A stretch of 64,000 bases of DNA from Chaetoceros tenuissimus (Eukaryota; Bacillariophyta; Thalassiosirophyceae; Chaetocerotales; Chaetocerotaceae), in NCBI GenBank assembly GCA_021927905.1, contig BLLK01000020.1, forward strand, positions 2,046,001 to 2,110,000, in the 5' to 3' direction. The notes below the pieces were generated by a model. The model made no database searches and had not been told where the DNA came from. It saw only the letters and a program-made list of their open reading frames with translations. Within the stretch, counting starts at the first letter, position 1; each line of letters opens with the position of its first letter. Shown here in pieces: positions 31,794 through 41,714 of the stretch. The position numbers and the translations under genes are program-made.

Positions 31794-34007
31794 ATGAATG
31801 GAAGTTCAAATCATAACGGCGATAGTGCCAATACTCTATCAATTCAGTCATCTTCTTATGTTCGAGTCTTGCATAAAAAGAAGAACGGCACCTTGATCTT
31901 GACAGATCCATTCTTTACATTTTACATCACTGGAACTAATGATAAATTGGAGTACGCTTGGGATAATATTCTCAAACACCAAGTTAGTCCCGAAACTCAT
32001 CCAAAACATTTACTGAAAATCATATTACAGTCTGTTGGGGCACAAAGCAAAAAGAAATCATTAACCTATGAATTCGAAAGTAGGAATGAATTAGAGAAGA
32101 TACGAAAAGATATTTCATCACGGTTAACAAATGCACGAAAGATAAATGCTCTCAATGCACAAAATTCTAAGGAACAGTCTCGAAAGAGAAAACTCGATCT
32201 TGGATCAGAGCAGAGTGGGAAAAGGGGAGCAGGTATGTCAGGAAACACTGAAGCAAAGCAATCTTCATCTTTAGTAAGCCTTACCACATCTGAATATTCT
32301 GTAACATGTTCCTCTATTCTTGCATCCGATCAAAATATTCGAACTCAACACACTCTACTTGCAAATACTGCATCAAACAAAAAAGACAATGCGATGGATG
32401 AACATGACTTCTGGTCTACTCATTCGAAGCAAGTTTCGAACCAATGTGCAAAGATTCATGGATTTGTAGCTAGAGGGATTCCATCTGCAATGAAATCCTC
32501 GTTAGACATACAAATACAAGGAAATGTATCAAAACCAATCAAGTTAGGAGTAGAAGAAATGAGACAAATTTTCATAATGTATCCTGCAGTTCATGATGCA
32601 TACGAAGAAAAGGTTCCATTGGAACTGTCGGAAGAGCAATTTTGGAGAAAATACTTGGAGTCTGAATTCTTTCACCGTGATAGAGGAAGAATTGGAGTGA
32701 GCGCAAAGCAGATATTTAACTCTTCATCCGCAACTAATGAAACTACAGCAAATGAAGCCGATGGTGACGACGACAAAGATGGGAACGAAAAAGAAGGCGA
32801 TGATGATGGCAAGGATGAAGAGAATGCAAAGAAAGCTCTAGAAGAAGATAACAAAGTTGCAAAGGAACGTGAGGAAAGCGCCCGCATGGGTGCAGCAAGT
32901 AGTAATGATATATTTTCAAGAAAAGAAATCGAGTTGCAGCAGAGACAAAAGAGGATGCAGAAAAATAGAGACAAGACTACTCCATCCAAAAATAATGTCG
33001 CCATTGGACAATTTGATTTGCTTGCGACTATAAATACTGAGCGTGGTTCGAAGCTTCTTTTGAACTCAAATGATTTACATCCATTTGATGATAGAGGTAA
33101 AAAGGTTATTGAGAAGTACAACCGACATTGGGCTATGGTCTTGAACCCTGATGATGCCTGTGCTGGTTGTGATTTATCGACCTTAGCTAGAAACTCTAGT
33201 AAATATACTTTAGAAGACGATGATGATGCAAAAGTCAATGGTGGATCTTCAAGAGAGATGACTCGCCTCGTAGGTTTTGCTAGTACTGATAGTAACTTTG
33301 TTGATCATGTCAAAGGAATAGGAAGACAAACAAAGGTAGGCGCTAATGTTACTGACGATGAGGAACGTGTCCGTTTTGAGGAGTTGAAGTTAAACAATCT
33401 GGATGCATACGAACAAGGAATGATGCAGAACAAAGCGGCTCCCATCCACTCTTCCAATTCAAAGGATCAAGATGCAATGTTTGCCAAAGTCGCCAAATCT
33501 CAAGTCAATGCTCTTCTGGAACAATTCATGGATAGAAATAAATCTGCCGATGAGTCAAATACATACAAGATTCAAAGTTCCTTACCTGATTCAAAGTTTG
33601 GAAAGAATTTACTCATGGCCTTGACAAATCACATGATCAAATCTAGTATGACTGAGAAAGATACAGTAAAAATGACAAAGGCTCTGCCTGAGAAGTTCCG
33701 CAATGATTTAATTTCCTACACTCGGCGCTCTCATGAATTGTTGCGGCATTTCTTTGCCCTCAGATACATCATTGGAAAAGATAGCTCAAAGAATAGCAAA
33801 TCATCGCAGAAATTAAAGAAAATTGTCCAGAGTCTTGAGGTTGTCTACCGCGAAATGGAGAGTATGAGAAAAGAATTACCACAAGGTGATTTAGGCGAGC
33901 AAATGCGGAAAATGTGTCTCCCAATTATGGATCAGTTAGATTGGGCGTTCAAATTGAATAGAGAACACTCGGGAATTGGAGGCGGAGGATTCGTCACCGT
34001 CACCTAA
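31794..34007 (+). CDS. GTF2H1: TFIIH core subunit p62/TFB1
   Basis: A single exon of 737 residues. The N-terminus (about 20-125) has the TFIIH PH-like domain: VRVLHKKKNGTLILTD, then strands and a basic helix (LEKIRKDISSRL). Two BSD domains follow, seen in HDFWSTHSKQVSNQ (about 203) and LSEEQFWRKYLESEFFHRD (about 282). An acidic Asp/Glu/Lys insertion separates these from a helical C-terminus (YTRRSHELLRHFFALRY, EMRKELPQ type) that resembles the p62/Tfb1 C-terminal helices. TFIIH opens promoters and acts in nucleotide excision repair; p62 is a scaffold for the XPB/XPD helicases. The subunit is longer than human p62 (548), mainly through the acidic insertion. Confidence 0.82.
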   Translation: MNGSSNHNGDSANTLSIQSSSYVRVLHKKKNGTLILTDPFFTFYITGTNDKLEYAWDNILKHQVSPETHPKHLLKIILQSVGAQSKKKSLTYEFESRNELEKIRKDISSRLTNARKINALNAQNSKEQSRKRKLDLGSEQSGKRGAGMSGNTEAKQSSSLVSLTTSEYSVTCSSILASDQNIRTQHTLLANTASNKKDNAMDEHDFWSTHSKQVSNQCAKIHGFVARGIPSAMKSSLDIQIQGNVSKPIKLGVEEMRQIFIMYPAVHDAYEEKVPLELSEEQFWRKYLESEFFHRDRGRIGVSAKQIFNSSSATNETTANEADGDDDKDGNEKEGDDDGKDEENAKKALEEDNKVAKEREESARMGAASSNDIFSRKEIELQQRQKRMQKNRDKTTPSKNNVAIGQFDLLATINTERGSKLLLNSNDLHPFDDRGKKVIEKYNRHWAMVLNPDDACAGCDLSTLARNSSKYTLEDDDDAKVNGGSSREMTRLVGFASTDSNFVDHVKGIGRQTKVGANVTDDEERVRFEELKLNNLDAYEQGMMQNKAAPIHSSNSKDQDAMFAKVAKSQVNALLEQFMDRNKSADESNTYKIQSSLPDSKFGKNLLMALTNHMIKSSMTEKDTVKMTKALPEKFRNDLISYTRRSHELLRHFFALRYIIGKDSSKNSKSSQKLKKIVQSLEVVYREMESMRKELPQGDLGEQMRKMCLPIMDQLDWAFKLNREHSGIGGGGFVTVT

Positions 34008-34327
34008 AGCTTTGTATTTCTTTCGCTGCCTCTCAACAAAAATACTGAAGATGGCAATATTTCCATAAGATATTGATTTTTTCAAAATTAGTTAGTTTTC
34101 ATTTAGGTGATTTTCTTTCTTATTTACAAAATTAGTTCTATGAGGTATCCCATCCGACTTTGTCCGACGTACGACAAAAATAAAAATTCAAACAAAGGCG
34201 AAAAACGATCAACAATGGCGGATGGCGGCATTCAAATGACAACAGATAACTACTAGAGTACATATTCATAATATCAGAGAGCCTTCTTCACAAAATAAAT
34301 ACAGACCTAAATAACTTTTTAAGCAAC
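34008..34327. other. Intergenic region (320 bp)
   Basis: Lies between TFIIH p62 and Rab18, same strand. No feature is recognised. Confidence 0.3.
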
Positions 34328-35023
34328 ATGTCTCCACCTCCTCCACCAGCTGCACCTCCAAAGAAAAACTTTCCTTATGATCATCTGTTTAAGCTGCTTA
34401 TGATCGGAGATGCGGGGGTTGGAAAGAGTTCTATGCTATTACGATTTACAGACGATTCATTTGATGAACATATCCAATCTACTATCGGAGTAGATTTCAA
34501 AGTAAAACATCTAGATGTGTCAAATAAGCGCATAAAACTAACAATTTGGGATACAGCAGGTCAAGAACGTTTTAGAACACTCACATCAAGTTACTACCGT
34601 GGGGCTCAAGGTGTCGTTATGGTCTATGACGTGACACGCAGAGATACGTTTGAAAATTTGGAACAATGGTTGAAAGAAGTCAAACTTTACAGTCCAAATA
34701 ATGGAGAAGGTGTCGTCAAAGTTCTTGTTGGTAACAAAGTTGATTTGAAAGATAATAGAAAAGTTGCTCGGGAAGAAGCAGAAGCATGGGCTAGGAGCCA
34801 AGGAATGTTGTTTCTAGAAGCTTCTGCGAAAACAAGGACTGGTATTAAGCAAACATTTTTGGAAACTGTACAGAAAATTGTGGAAAATCCTGAAGCTCTA
34901 GTGAATACTCTTCCAGGTCGAAGCAAAATATCGCTCAGTGAAAAGAAAAGTGGAGGAAGAAATGCTACCGGATCTGGAATAGCGGGAGATTCCTTGGCGG
35001 ATGAAGGTGGATACTGTTGTTAA
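34328..35023 (+). CDS. RAB18: Rab18-type small GTPase
   Basis: A single exon of 231 residues. A proline-rich start (SPPPPPAAPP) precedes the GTPase. The P-loop GDAGVGKSS is at residues 27-35, and switch regions (TIGVDFKVK, WDTAGQERFRTLTSSYYRGA) follow. The base-binding motifs are NKVD and EASAK. RFTDDSF and YDVTRRDTFENL are typical of Rab18. The C-terminus ends in GGYCC, a double-cysteine prenylation site. Rab18 acts in ER-lipid droplet and ER-Golgi traffic. The proline-rich N-terminal extension is longer than usual. Identity to the Rab18 clade is by eye against known motif combinations; Rab1 is the main alternative. Confidence 0.85.
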   Translation: MSPPPPPAAPPKKNFPYDHLFKLLMIGDAGVGKSSMLLRFTDDSFDEHIQSTIGVDFKVKHLDVSNKRIKLTIWDTAGQERFRTLTSSYYRGAQGVVMVYDVTRRDTFENLEQWLKEVKLYSPNNGEGVVKVLVGNKVDLKDNRKVAREEAEAWARSQGMLFLEASAKTRTGIKQTFLETVQKIVENPEALVNTLPGRSKISLSEKKSGGRNATGSGIAGDSLADEGGYCC

Positions 35024-35771
35024 ATCGTGGGTACTGTGTAGTTAAATGAATTGGCAATTATGCCCAATGACTTCAAGTCCTCCTTTGTACTTTAAATCGG
35101 CAAACTATACTTTGATTATCACTGTATTATATTTATAAAGTATAGACTTCTTTAATTCTGAAACACTTTCAAGATGTTCGATGATTGATTTGGTTAGTGA
35201 TCGGATACGAAGGCGGCGATTTCGAAGCGGTGTGAACTTTGTTGAGGAAATGAAGATGAAAAGGTTTCACCACAATGACGAACTTGGACGAAGCTGGTAA
35301 ATAGAGTTGACACAAAATTTGTGTAGATAGTCTAGAAATCGTTTGTAAGTTTTATTTAATACGTACCTTGTGAGCTAAAAGCAATATCTTGTTCGTCTCG
35401 CCATATTTCCTCACCTGAAAAAGTGAAAGTGGTTCAAAAAAGGAAGTATGTTCAAAGAATGTGAAAGAGATCGTATTTATCCCCTATTCCCTTCCTCCCC
35501 ACACGCGCAGATGTTCAAGAAGATAGTAGGGGGGTAGTACAGGTTAGAGGATAGAGGATAGAGCCCTTACGTACGCTTACGTTTATATGAATGTACATAG
35601 TGTTGAATATCAATGAAATTAAAGAAATAAACATAACTTCCATAAGAGTACAGTGGTGTATTTGTTCAATTGAAATTATTTTATATACAGATCCCTTTTG
35701 ACTAAAACTCTATGCTGTTTCGAAATAGTTTCTAAACATATCAACATATCCAGAACATATAATTCAATAAA
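35024..35771. other. Intergenic region of 748 bp
   Basis: Mostly AT-rich, with no long frame on either strand. A candidate internal exon lies on the minus strand at 35367-35414 (separate entry). A short AGAGGAT direct repeat occurs near 35545-35560. Confidence 0.4.
35367..35414 (-). other. Candidate 48 nt exon of an unresolved minus-strand transcript
   Basis: On the minus strand a pyrimidine-rich acceptor (TTTCACTTTTTCAG) precedes a 48-base stretch with one open frame of 16 codons (VRKYGETNKILLLAHK), followed by a strong donor (AAG then GTACGT). Flanking exons cannot be fixed from the sequence. This may be the internal exon of a small spliced gene or a non-coding transcript, or a coincidence. 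Confidence 0.25.
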
Positions 35772-37658
35772 ATGGCGACTGAAAACGTTGATTTGGATGC
35801 ATTTCAAACACAGATAGAGTCAAAATTACGCCAACCTTACTCTTCTGTGGAACTGTCAAAAATTTTGTCAAGTACAGGTCCTGGTAGTGTTGCAAGTCTG
35901 ACTGGTGGATCTGTTTTGACTCCTACCGTCTTTATTCAAAATTTGCAAAAATGTTTCTTGCGCATGACAAAGCCTATACAATTGCGTTGTCTAATAGGAT
36001 TATTGGGATTAGAACCGAATATCACAGTTCTATACAACGAAGATCATTTGAAATTTCATGAGTCAATTAAAGAGTTGTTGAACAGTCTGAATGGTGAAGA
36101 AAAAGAGAAAAAATTGGACAAGTGGGTTATTGTAACTGCCGGAATTGTTACGAACAAATTATTTGGAAGCGATTTGAAAAAATCTAATGGTGATGAAGCT
36201 AAAGACGACATGAATCTACTTAATCATCGAAATAAAAAGGCTGATGATATCATTTCGAAGGCAGCAGATGCTATAATAAAATCAATCACCGAAGCTAGTA
36301 AAGATGCTGTTGACTTTCGAAATGAAGCTGAAGTCGCCTTAACAACTACAAATCCAAGCGAAGAGGACGAGATGAGAATGGAGACGTTGCTAGATTCCTT
36401 CCATATAGGTGCTGATATGAATCCTAACTTTGTACCATGGTATTATGGTCTTTGTTCTTCCAAAACAATCAATGAGATTTTGCCAGAAATTGATGAAAAG
36501 TGTGACTTCATAGTCAACGAAGAAGCTGATATTCTGAAAGTTGATGAGCGACTGGATAGAAGGAAAGCAGAGGAAGAGAAGAAAGAAGAGGAATCAAGAA
36601 AGCGATTGCAAAGTCTTGCTCAAGCCAAGAAGGCCAATAACGTGCAAAAGAACAATGGAGTAAGTGGTAGTAATCCAATCAAACGAAGAGGGATAGCTGC
36701 TGGTACCGTCGGTAGATCAACTGGAAATGACACCGCTGCACTAATGATGAGATCGAAAGTCAGTCACAGTGACAAAACTAGTGGTAACATTAGTAGTAGA
36801 TTAGGTACTGCAAACGCAGCAGGAGGGAAAATGCGAAAGCTTGGATTAGGGCGTGGTGCTGCAGCTGATCTCATTGGGGGGAAATCTTTAGCAAATCCGA
36901 TGTCTCAAATGAATAAATCAAGAGCAGCTCTTCTTAGTTCAAAGTCCAAACTTGGAATGGCTTCAGGAGGTAGAACTGCTATGAGAACCAAAACTAAAAT
37001 GAAAATGATTGATGTTTCAGAAGTTGGGGAACTCAAAAAGGAGGACGAAGAAAGGAACAAAAGATTAACCATCGAAGAAAAGCGAGAAAATAAGAGGCGT
37101 AAGATAATGGAAAATGCTAGAGCAAAAGGTCTCAAGACAATCAAAAAATGGGGAGATAAAAGTACAAACACAAATCCAAACGATGAACCAGGAAATCACA
37201 CAAACTCAAATGGTGTTTCAAATGAAGATGGGAATCAAAAGACAAGCTCAGATACCCAAGTGCATCCTCTTGATCAACATGATATGACATTCCTGGATCC
37301 ATCAATTTATCAAAATCCAGAAAATCTTGGTTTCGATTGGAATATGGATCAAGGTCATGAGCAACAGCAGCAGTATGCAAATGCGAACATGCAACAACAG
37401 AACAACATGCAATCGTCGATACCCCATGGTCTACTTACTAAGTCAAATAAGTTGGGTCCTGATGATAGAGAAAGAGTCATGCAGTTCTTCTCTATGCGAC
37501 ACAATCCTACACCAGAAGCGCCTTTATACAAAATGAAATTAAATGAAGAACGTTCTATTGATCCCGAAACAAATATGACAATAAAAGAGACTTTGTTCTT
37601 GGAGCTTGATTACCGAACTTTTCAGTATAAAATGTCAAAAAAGATCAAGAAAAAGTAA
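35772..37658 (+). CDS. NELFA: Negative elongation factor subunit A (NELF-A) homologue
   Basis: A single exon of 628 residues. Three blocks align in order with animal NELF-A. The N-terminal helical block GSVASLTGGSVLTPTVFIQN, followed by CFLRMTKPIQLRCLIGLLG, resembles PSIASLLTAAVIDNIRLCF and the next helix. The central KMKMIDVSEVGEL resembles the VKLLDISEL element. The C-terminal RERVMQFFSMRHNPTPEAPL is followed by ETLFLELDYRTFQYKMSKKI, resembling the SRENPC...VFEMNY...KKYK end. In between is a basic, Gly/Ser-rich disordered region. NELF binds RNA polymerase II and causes promoter-proximal pausing. Identity rests on ordered partial matches recalled from the human protein, without a computed alignment. 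Confidence 0.72.
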   Translation: MATENVDLDAFQTQIESKLRQPYSSVELSKILSSTGPGSVASLTGGSVLTPTVFIQNLQKCFLRMTKPIQLRCLIGLLGLEPNITVLYNEDHLKFHESIKELLNSLNGEEKEKKLDKWVIVTAGIVTNKLFGSDLKKSNGDEAKDDMNLLNHRNKKADDIISKAADAIIKSITEASKDAVDFRNEAEVALTTTNPSEEDEMRMETLLDSFHIGADMNPNFVPWYYGLCSSKTINEILPEIDEKCDFIVNEEADILKVDERLDRRKAEEEKKEEESRKRLQSLAQAKKANNVQKNNGVSGSNPIKRRGIAAGTVGRSTGNDTAALMMRSKVSHSDKTSGNISSRLGTANAAGGKMRKLGLGRGAAADLIGGKSLANPMSQMNKSRAALLSSKSKLGMASGGRTAMRTKTKMKMIDVSEVGELKKEDEERNKRLTIEEKRENKRRKIMENARAKGLKTIKKWGDKSTNTNPNDEPGNHTNSNGVSNEDGNQKTSSDTQVHPLDQHDMTFLDPSIYQNPENLGFDWNMDQGHEQQQQYANANMQQQNNMQSSIPHGLLTKSNKLGPDDRERVMQFFSMRHNPTPEAPLYKMKLNEERSIDPETNMTIKETLFLELDYRTFQYKMSKKIKKK

Positions 37659-37735
37659 TGTCACAACGCTTTTCATGCCAGACTAATACATCTTATTAGT
37701 ATAAAGATATCTGTTAAGCTCCTACATCAATTCTT

Positions 37736-39524
37736 TTAAAATTCTCCAAAAGACCCTGATGTTCTCTTGAACAACTCCTTTCTCTTACTTTCAATCTTTG
37801 TGACGTTTGAACCGAAGTTCTTCACCATGACATCTTCAAAAGTCATACTGTTACCAGCAACCTTCTCCTTCCAAGCCTTTCCACCACAAATACTGTGCTT
37901 GCTACGCAATTCCATCATTTCTCCCGACTCTTCAGTAACAGAAACAATTACATCTCCGTCGAGTGCTACGATTCCCTCATCACTATCATCAATAAGGTTG
38001 TATAAAATCGCATTTTTTCCTGCTACAATCTTTTTAGCTGTGCAATTTACAATGATTGCTCCATCCGCAGTTAGATCAACTACCTCTACGCCTGCCATTA
38101 CAGAATTCTTTATATCTCCCGACTTGATCTTACATGCACTGATGTAGGATTTGTCGTCTACTTTACAACTTTCTCCAATTTTTGAGTACATACGTTTGTC
38201 GTTAACACCAAAGAATGTTCTGAGGAGGTCACTACTTTCGTCTGTGTCCAAAAATTTAAGGTTGTTGGCAGAGTATAGTTTCAACTGCCCATAATCCCAC
38301 CAACAAGCATCATTCCCAACATCTACAGCGCCGAAAAGACCCATCGCTTTAAGATTCCCTGCATCTTCGAACTTTTTCTTCATTTTACCCATTCTATCAT
38401 GATGCACTTTAGACTCTTCAGAACCAACTCCTTTCTGCTCCATCAATGCAATGTAATCATCGAGAGGAAGAGTAAGTGGCATCCAAAAGTGAGGGTCGGT
38501 GTCAAGCTGTTTCCAACAATAATATGTAGTGTTAGTAATGTCTAGATCATCATGATTCTAAAAGAAAATATACGAACTTACCTTTCCACTCTTGCTAGAT
38601 AACTCTTGGGAAAATTCGGAACATAGTGCAGTCAGGAGTGTAGCAGAAACAGAGAAACTTCCCAAAGACGGACCAACTGACCCAATATCACCAAGCACTT
38701 TTAGCATTTTTGTTGCAGTCGGATGATCTACTTTCTCTACTTGTGCTGCATCTCTTCCAGGTCCTGAAGAAACTGCAATCACTCCATATTTGTCAAGTCC
38801 CTTTTCGGTCCATTCCTCCTCAGTTGGACATGTGTCTCCGAGCAAAGTACACATAATATCTGCATGATGAGTTGGAATATACTTGAAAGGAGCAGAAGGT
38901 ACGAATATTTGATCTCCCCAGAAAACAGAAAGTCTACCTTTTCTAGAGGGAGCGTAAACACCAGATTGCTTCACAACAGCTTCTAAGACAGTAATAGGAG
39001 CATATGATCCATCAGAAAGTTGATGACACACAGGAAGTTTCTGTTCAATGGAAAAGAATGTAAGTATCCAATTCAAGATCATGATCCACAAAGGATTCAT
39101 CGATGGTACTTACAACTCCAGGCTTATTATTGTTCTCACTTGCTGGAAGTGGTGCCAATCTAGTTCCCTTTCCTGCTGTATGGAAAAGACCAGCACTGAC
39201 TTCCTTCTTCTCAAGCAAGTCCTTGAGATCGACATCAAATTTCTGTTTTGCTACCTTACAAGCTTTTTCATACGCGTAAAGAGTACCTAGACCATTTCCA
39301 GCTCCTCCCTTTGCCCAATCTTCTGATACTGCAAGAACCATTGGAAATTTAGATTCGGAAGATGGATCATTTGACTTGCAAATACCTTCAGATAGACGCT
39401 TCATCCAATAATCTGCTTGGTGGTCATCGGTAGTACAAATAATTGTGACATCAAAAAGAGACGGATTTTCAGTATCCGTCATTGCCTTGATGGCTGCTGT
39501 AAGCTTTTCAGATGTAGTAGACAT
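37736..39524 (-). CDS. Sugar-1-phosphate nucleotidyltransferase-like protein
   Basis: Three minus-strand exons (39524-39114, 39040-38582, 38506-37736) encode 546 residues. The N-terminal half is a Rossmann-type nucleotidyltransferase: TAGKGTRLAPLPASENNNKP holds the G-x-G-T-R-L-x-P signature and the KP that contacts the nucleotide, and FWGDQIF is a candidate for the metal/sugar-phosphate region. The C-terminal half has repeating hexad-like strands (VIVNCTAKKIVAGKNAILYN), consistent with a left-handed beta-helix. Such enzymes make NDP-sugars from sugar-1-phosphates. Whether the product is GDP-, UDP- or another sugar is not evident. It is divergent to GDP-mannose 3,5-epimerase across 549 bp, which suggests a shared nucleotide-sugar pathway. 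Confidence 0.65.
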
Positions 39525-40073
39525 TTTTCAGAGTAAGAACTTTTTATTACTTAAGATTGATTCAATAGACTTGAAATAGAAGACTAAAACAAAGAAGAAG
39601 AAGAATCTTCAAATCTTTGGAGGCGTCTTTCACAACAACATCTATCCGATGATTTGATTGAAGCTCGGGGAAATATGACTGTTAAAGAGTCATAACCTAT
39701 TTAGATGGTATTTTATACTCTTAGTTTGCAATTATGTATATTTGTAATGAAAATGAAAATGCACAGTAGGAAATATATTCCAAAGAGTACATAAATAAAA
39801 TAATATAGGATGTTTCAATTTCTGAAATTGTAAAAGTTTTAAGAAAGGAAATGCTCAAACTTATCGCAACGAAATTCAATGCAAAAAAAGAAGAAAGAAA
39901 AGGGACCGTTATGATTTGGTGGGAATGAAAAGTTACTATTGCCCCCAGCACAGGAGGCATCACACATCGGGTTTCTTCGCCAAAAAAACAAACAAAGGGG
40001 TTCTTCGTTGAAAAATCTTTCAAAGCATTTTGATCTTGTCAAACGTCCATCATAAAAACTACATTCAAAGAAA
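39525..40073. promoter_or_regulatory. Divergent region between the nucleotidyltransferase and epimerase genes (549 bp)
   Basis: Possible bidirectional promoter for two nucleotide-sugar genes. No specific element is recognised. Confidence 0.35.
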
Positions 40074-41144
40074 ATGACTGAATTCACTCTCCCACCTGGA
40101 AACGGAACAAAGGTATGCGTCGGAGGAGGCGCAGGATTCATTGGATCCCACATTGCTAAGCGCTTGAAAGAGAACGGATACCATGTTACTGTAGTCGATT
40201 GGAAGACCAATGAGTTCATGCAAAATGATGAGTTCTGTGATGTTTTCATCCATGACGACCTCCGTAAGCTTGAGGTTGCTGTGAAGGGATGCGAGGGATG
40301 CAAGTACGTGTACAATCTTGCTGCTGATATGGGAGGAATGGGTTTCATCTGTTCCAACGAATCTGTTCTTTCCTTCAATAACACTGCCATCTCCATGAAT
40401 ATGCTCGAAGCTGCTCGCCGTGGTGGAGCATCCAACTTTTTCTATGCTTCTTCTGCATGTGTTTACAACGAGGCTAAGCAAGAAGATCCTGAGAATCCTG
40501 GGCTTATTGAGTCGGATGCTTGGCCTGCACGTCCTCAGGATATGTATGGATTAGAGAAGCTCTACTCTGAGGAGATGGCTCTAGCTTACGGACGTGATTT
40601 CCCTATGGAGGTACGCATTGCTAGATTCCACAACATTTACGGACCTCGTGGAACTTGGCAAGGAGGACGTGAAAAGGCACCAGCTGCGTTCTGCCGTAAG
40701 GCTCTTACATCTACCGAGCACTTTGAGATGTGGGGAGATGGAAAACAGACTCGTTCCTTCACCTTCATTGATGACTGTGTAGAGGGAGTTCTCAGACTCA
40801 TGTACTCCGACTGCAAGGTACCAATTAATCTTGGAACTGTTCGTATGGTTGACATGATTGAATTCGCGAAAATTGCCATGTCTTTTGAAGAAAAGAATCT
40901 TCCAATTAAGCACATTGACGGACCAATGGGAGTAAGAGGAAGAACTTCAAATAACGAACTCATCAAAAAGGAGCTCGGATGGGAACCAACTATTCCAATT
41001 GAGGAAGGATTGAAGAAGACTTACTTCTGGATTAAGGGCGAAATTGAGGCTCAAGAGAAGGCAGGAAAGGATGTTTCCAAGTTGAGCCACAGTGAGATCG
41101 TTCAGCAGGTTGATGATACCTTGATGCAACTTGGAAAGGAGTAA
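40074..41144 (+). CDS. GME: GDP-mannose 3,5-epimerase
   Basis: A single exon of 356 residues, slightly shorter than plant GME (about 377). It is an extended short-chain dehydrogenase: the NAD-binding GGGAGFIGSH, then YNLAADMGGMGFICSNES. The epimerase active-site set is complete by comparison with the Arabidopsis enzyme: the Cys in SSACVYNE, the Tyr and Lys in PQDMYGLEKL, and the Lys in GREKAPAAFCRK. The C-terminal substrate region includes EMWGDGKQTRSFTFIDDC and GPMGVRGRTSNN. The enzyme converts GDP-mannose to GDP-L-galactose (and GDP-L-gulose), feeding ascorbate and cell-surface polysaccharides. Codon use looks more GC-rich and regular than in neighbours, suggesting high expression. Confidence 0.93.
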   Translation: MTEFTLPPGNGTKVCVGGGAGFIGSHIAKRLKENGYHVTVVDWKTNEFMQNDEFCDVFIHDDLRKLEVAVKGCEGCKYVYNLAADMGGMGFICSNESVLSFNNTAISMNMLEAARRGGASNFFYASSACVYNEAKQEDPENPGLIESDAWPARPQDMYGLEKLYSEEMALAYGRDFPMEVRIARFHNIYGPRGTWQGGREKAPAAFCRKALTSTEHFEMWGDGKQTRSFTFIDDCVEGVLRLMYSDCKVPINLGTVRMVDMIEFAKIAMSFEEKNLPIKHIDGPMGVRGRTSNNELIKKELGWEPTIPIEEGLKKTYFWIKGEIEAQEKAGKDVSKLSHSEIVQQVDDTLMQLGKE

Positions 41145-41714
41145 ATTTTTACAACTTCATACTTTTTTCACAACTATCCTGGGGACGTCTACTAAGAGAT
41201 TTTTTCTTTAGTAATGAATTGATGAAGTATTTCCATCCTTTGTCTAATACACCTACAGTAAAGACGTGATTATTTTTGCTTAATCTAAATGTGATTCTAA
41301 ATTAGGGATTTTTATATAATCTTATTTGCTAATTCCATAGAACAGTTCTAAGATAGTTTCATATGTGAAAACTCCTCTTGATCAAAGATCTAAGTATCGG
41401 AAAATTGGAAAATTTATTATTAGACTACCCCGAACCTGCCTTTGTGTGATGAAGTTGGATCGCAAGTTTTCTGTAATCACTCCCTACCTGAAGTGGATAA
41501 CTGTGTAACGGCTGGTAACATCGCTGCTTTTGTTCTGATGTGGTCCAGCAGGGACAGGCTATTAACGCACTAACGTGAGAGAGAGATCGCAGATCTTCTA
41601 ATCGATCCCAAATCCAAAATCTACGTACTGCAACAGCTTGTCATTTTTCAGTTCATTCATCAGATTGTATTCGGATCGCTATATTTTAATGAAATTTGCT
41701 AGTAACAAATAACC
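41145..41714. other. Intergenic region (570 bp)
   Basis: Lies between two co-directional genes. AT-rich first half, then the promoter region of the reductase gene. No gene is supported. Confidence 0.35.

Noticed and set aside
32672-33238. Minus-strand frame of 188 codons inside TFIIH p62
   Set aside because: Ser/Phe/Leu-rich shadow of the acidic insertion on the coding strand.
39721-40435. Overlapping minus-strand frames (100 and 198 codons) antisense to the epimerase
   Set aside because: They overlap the well-supported epimerase gene, lack family motifs and have shadow-like composition.
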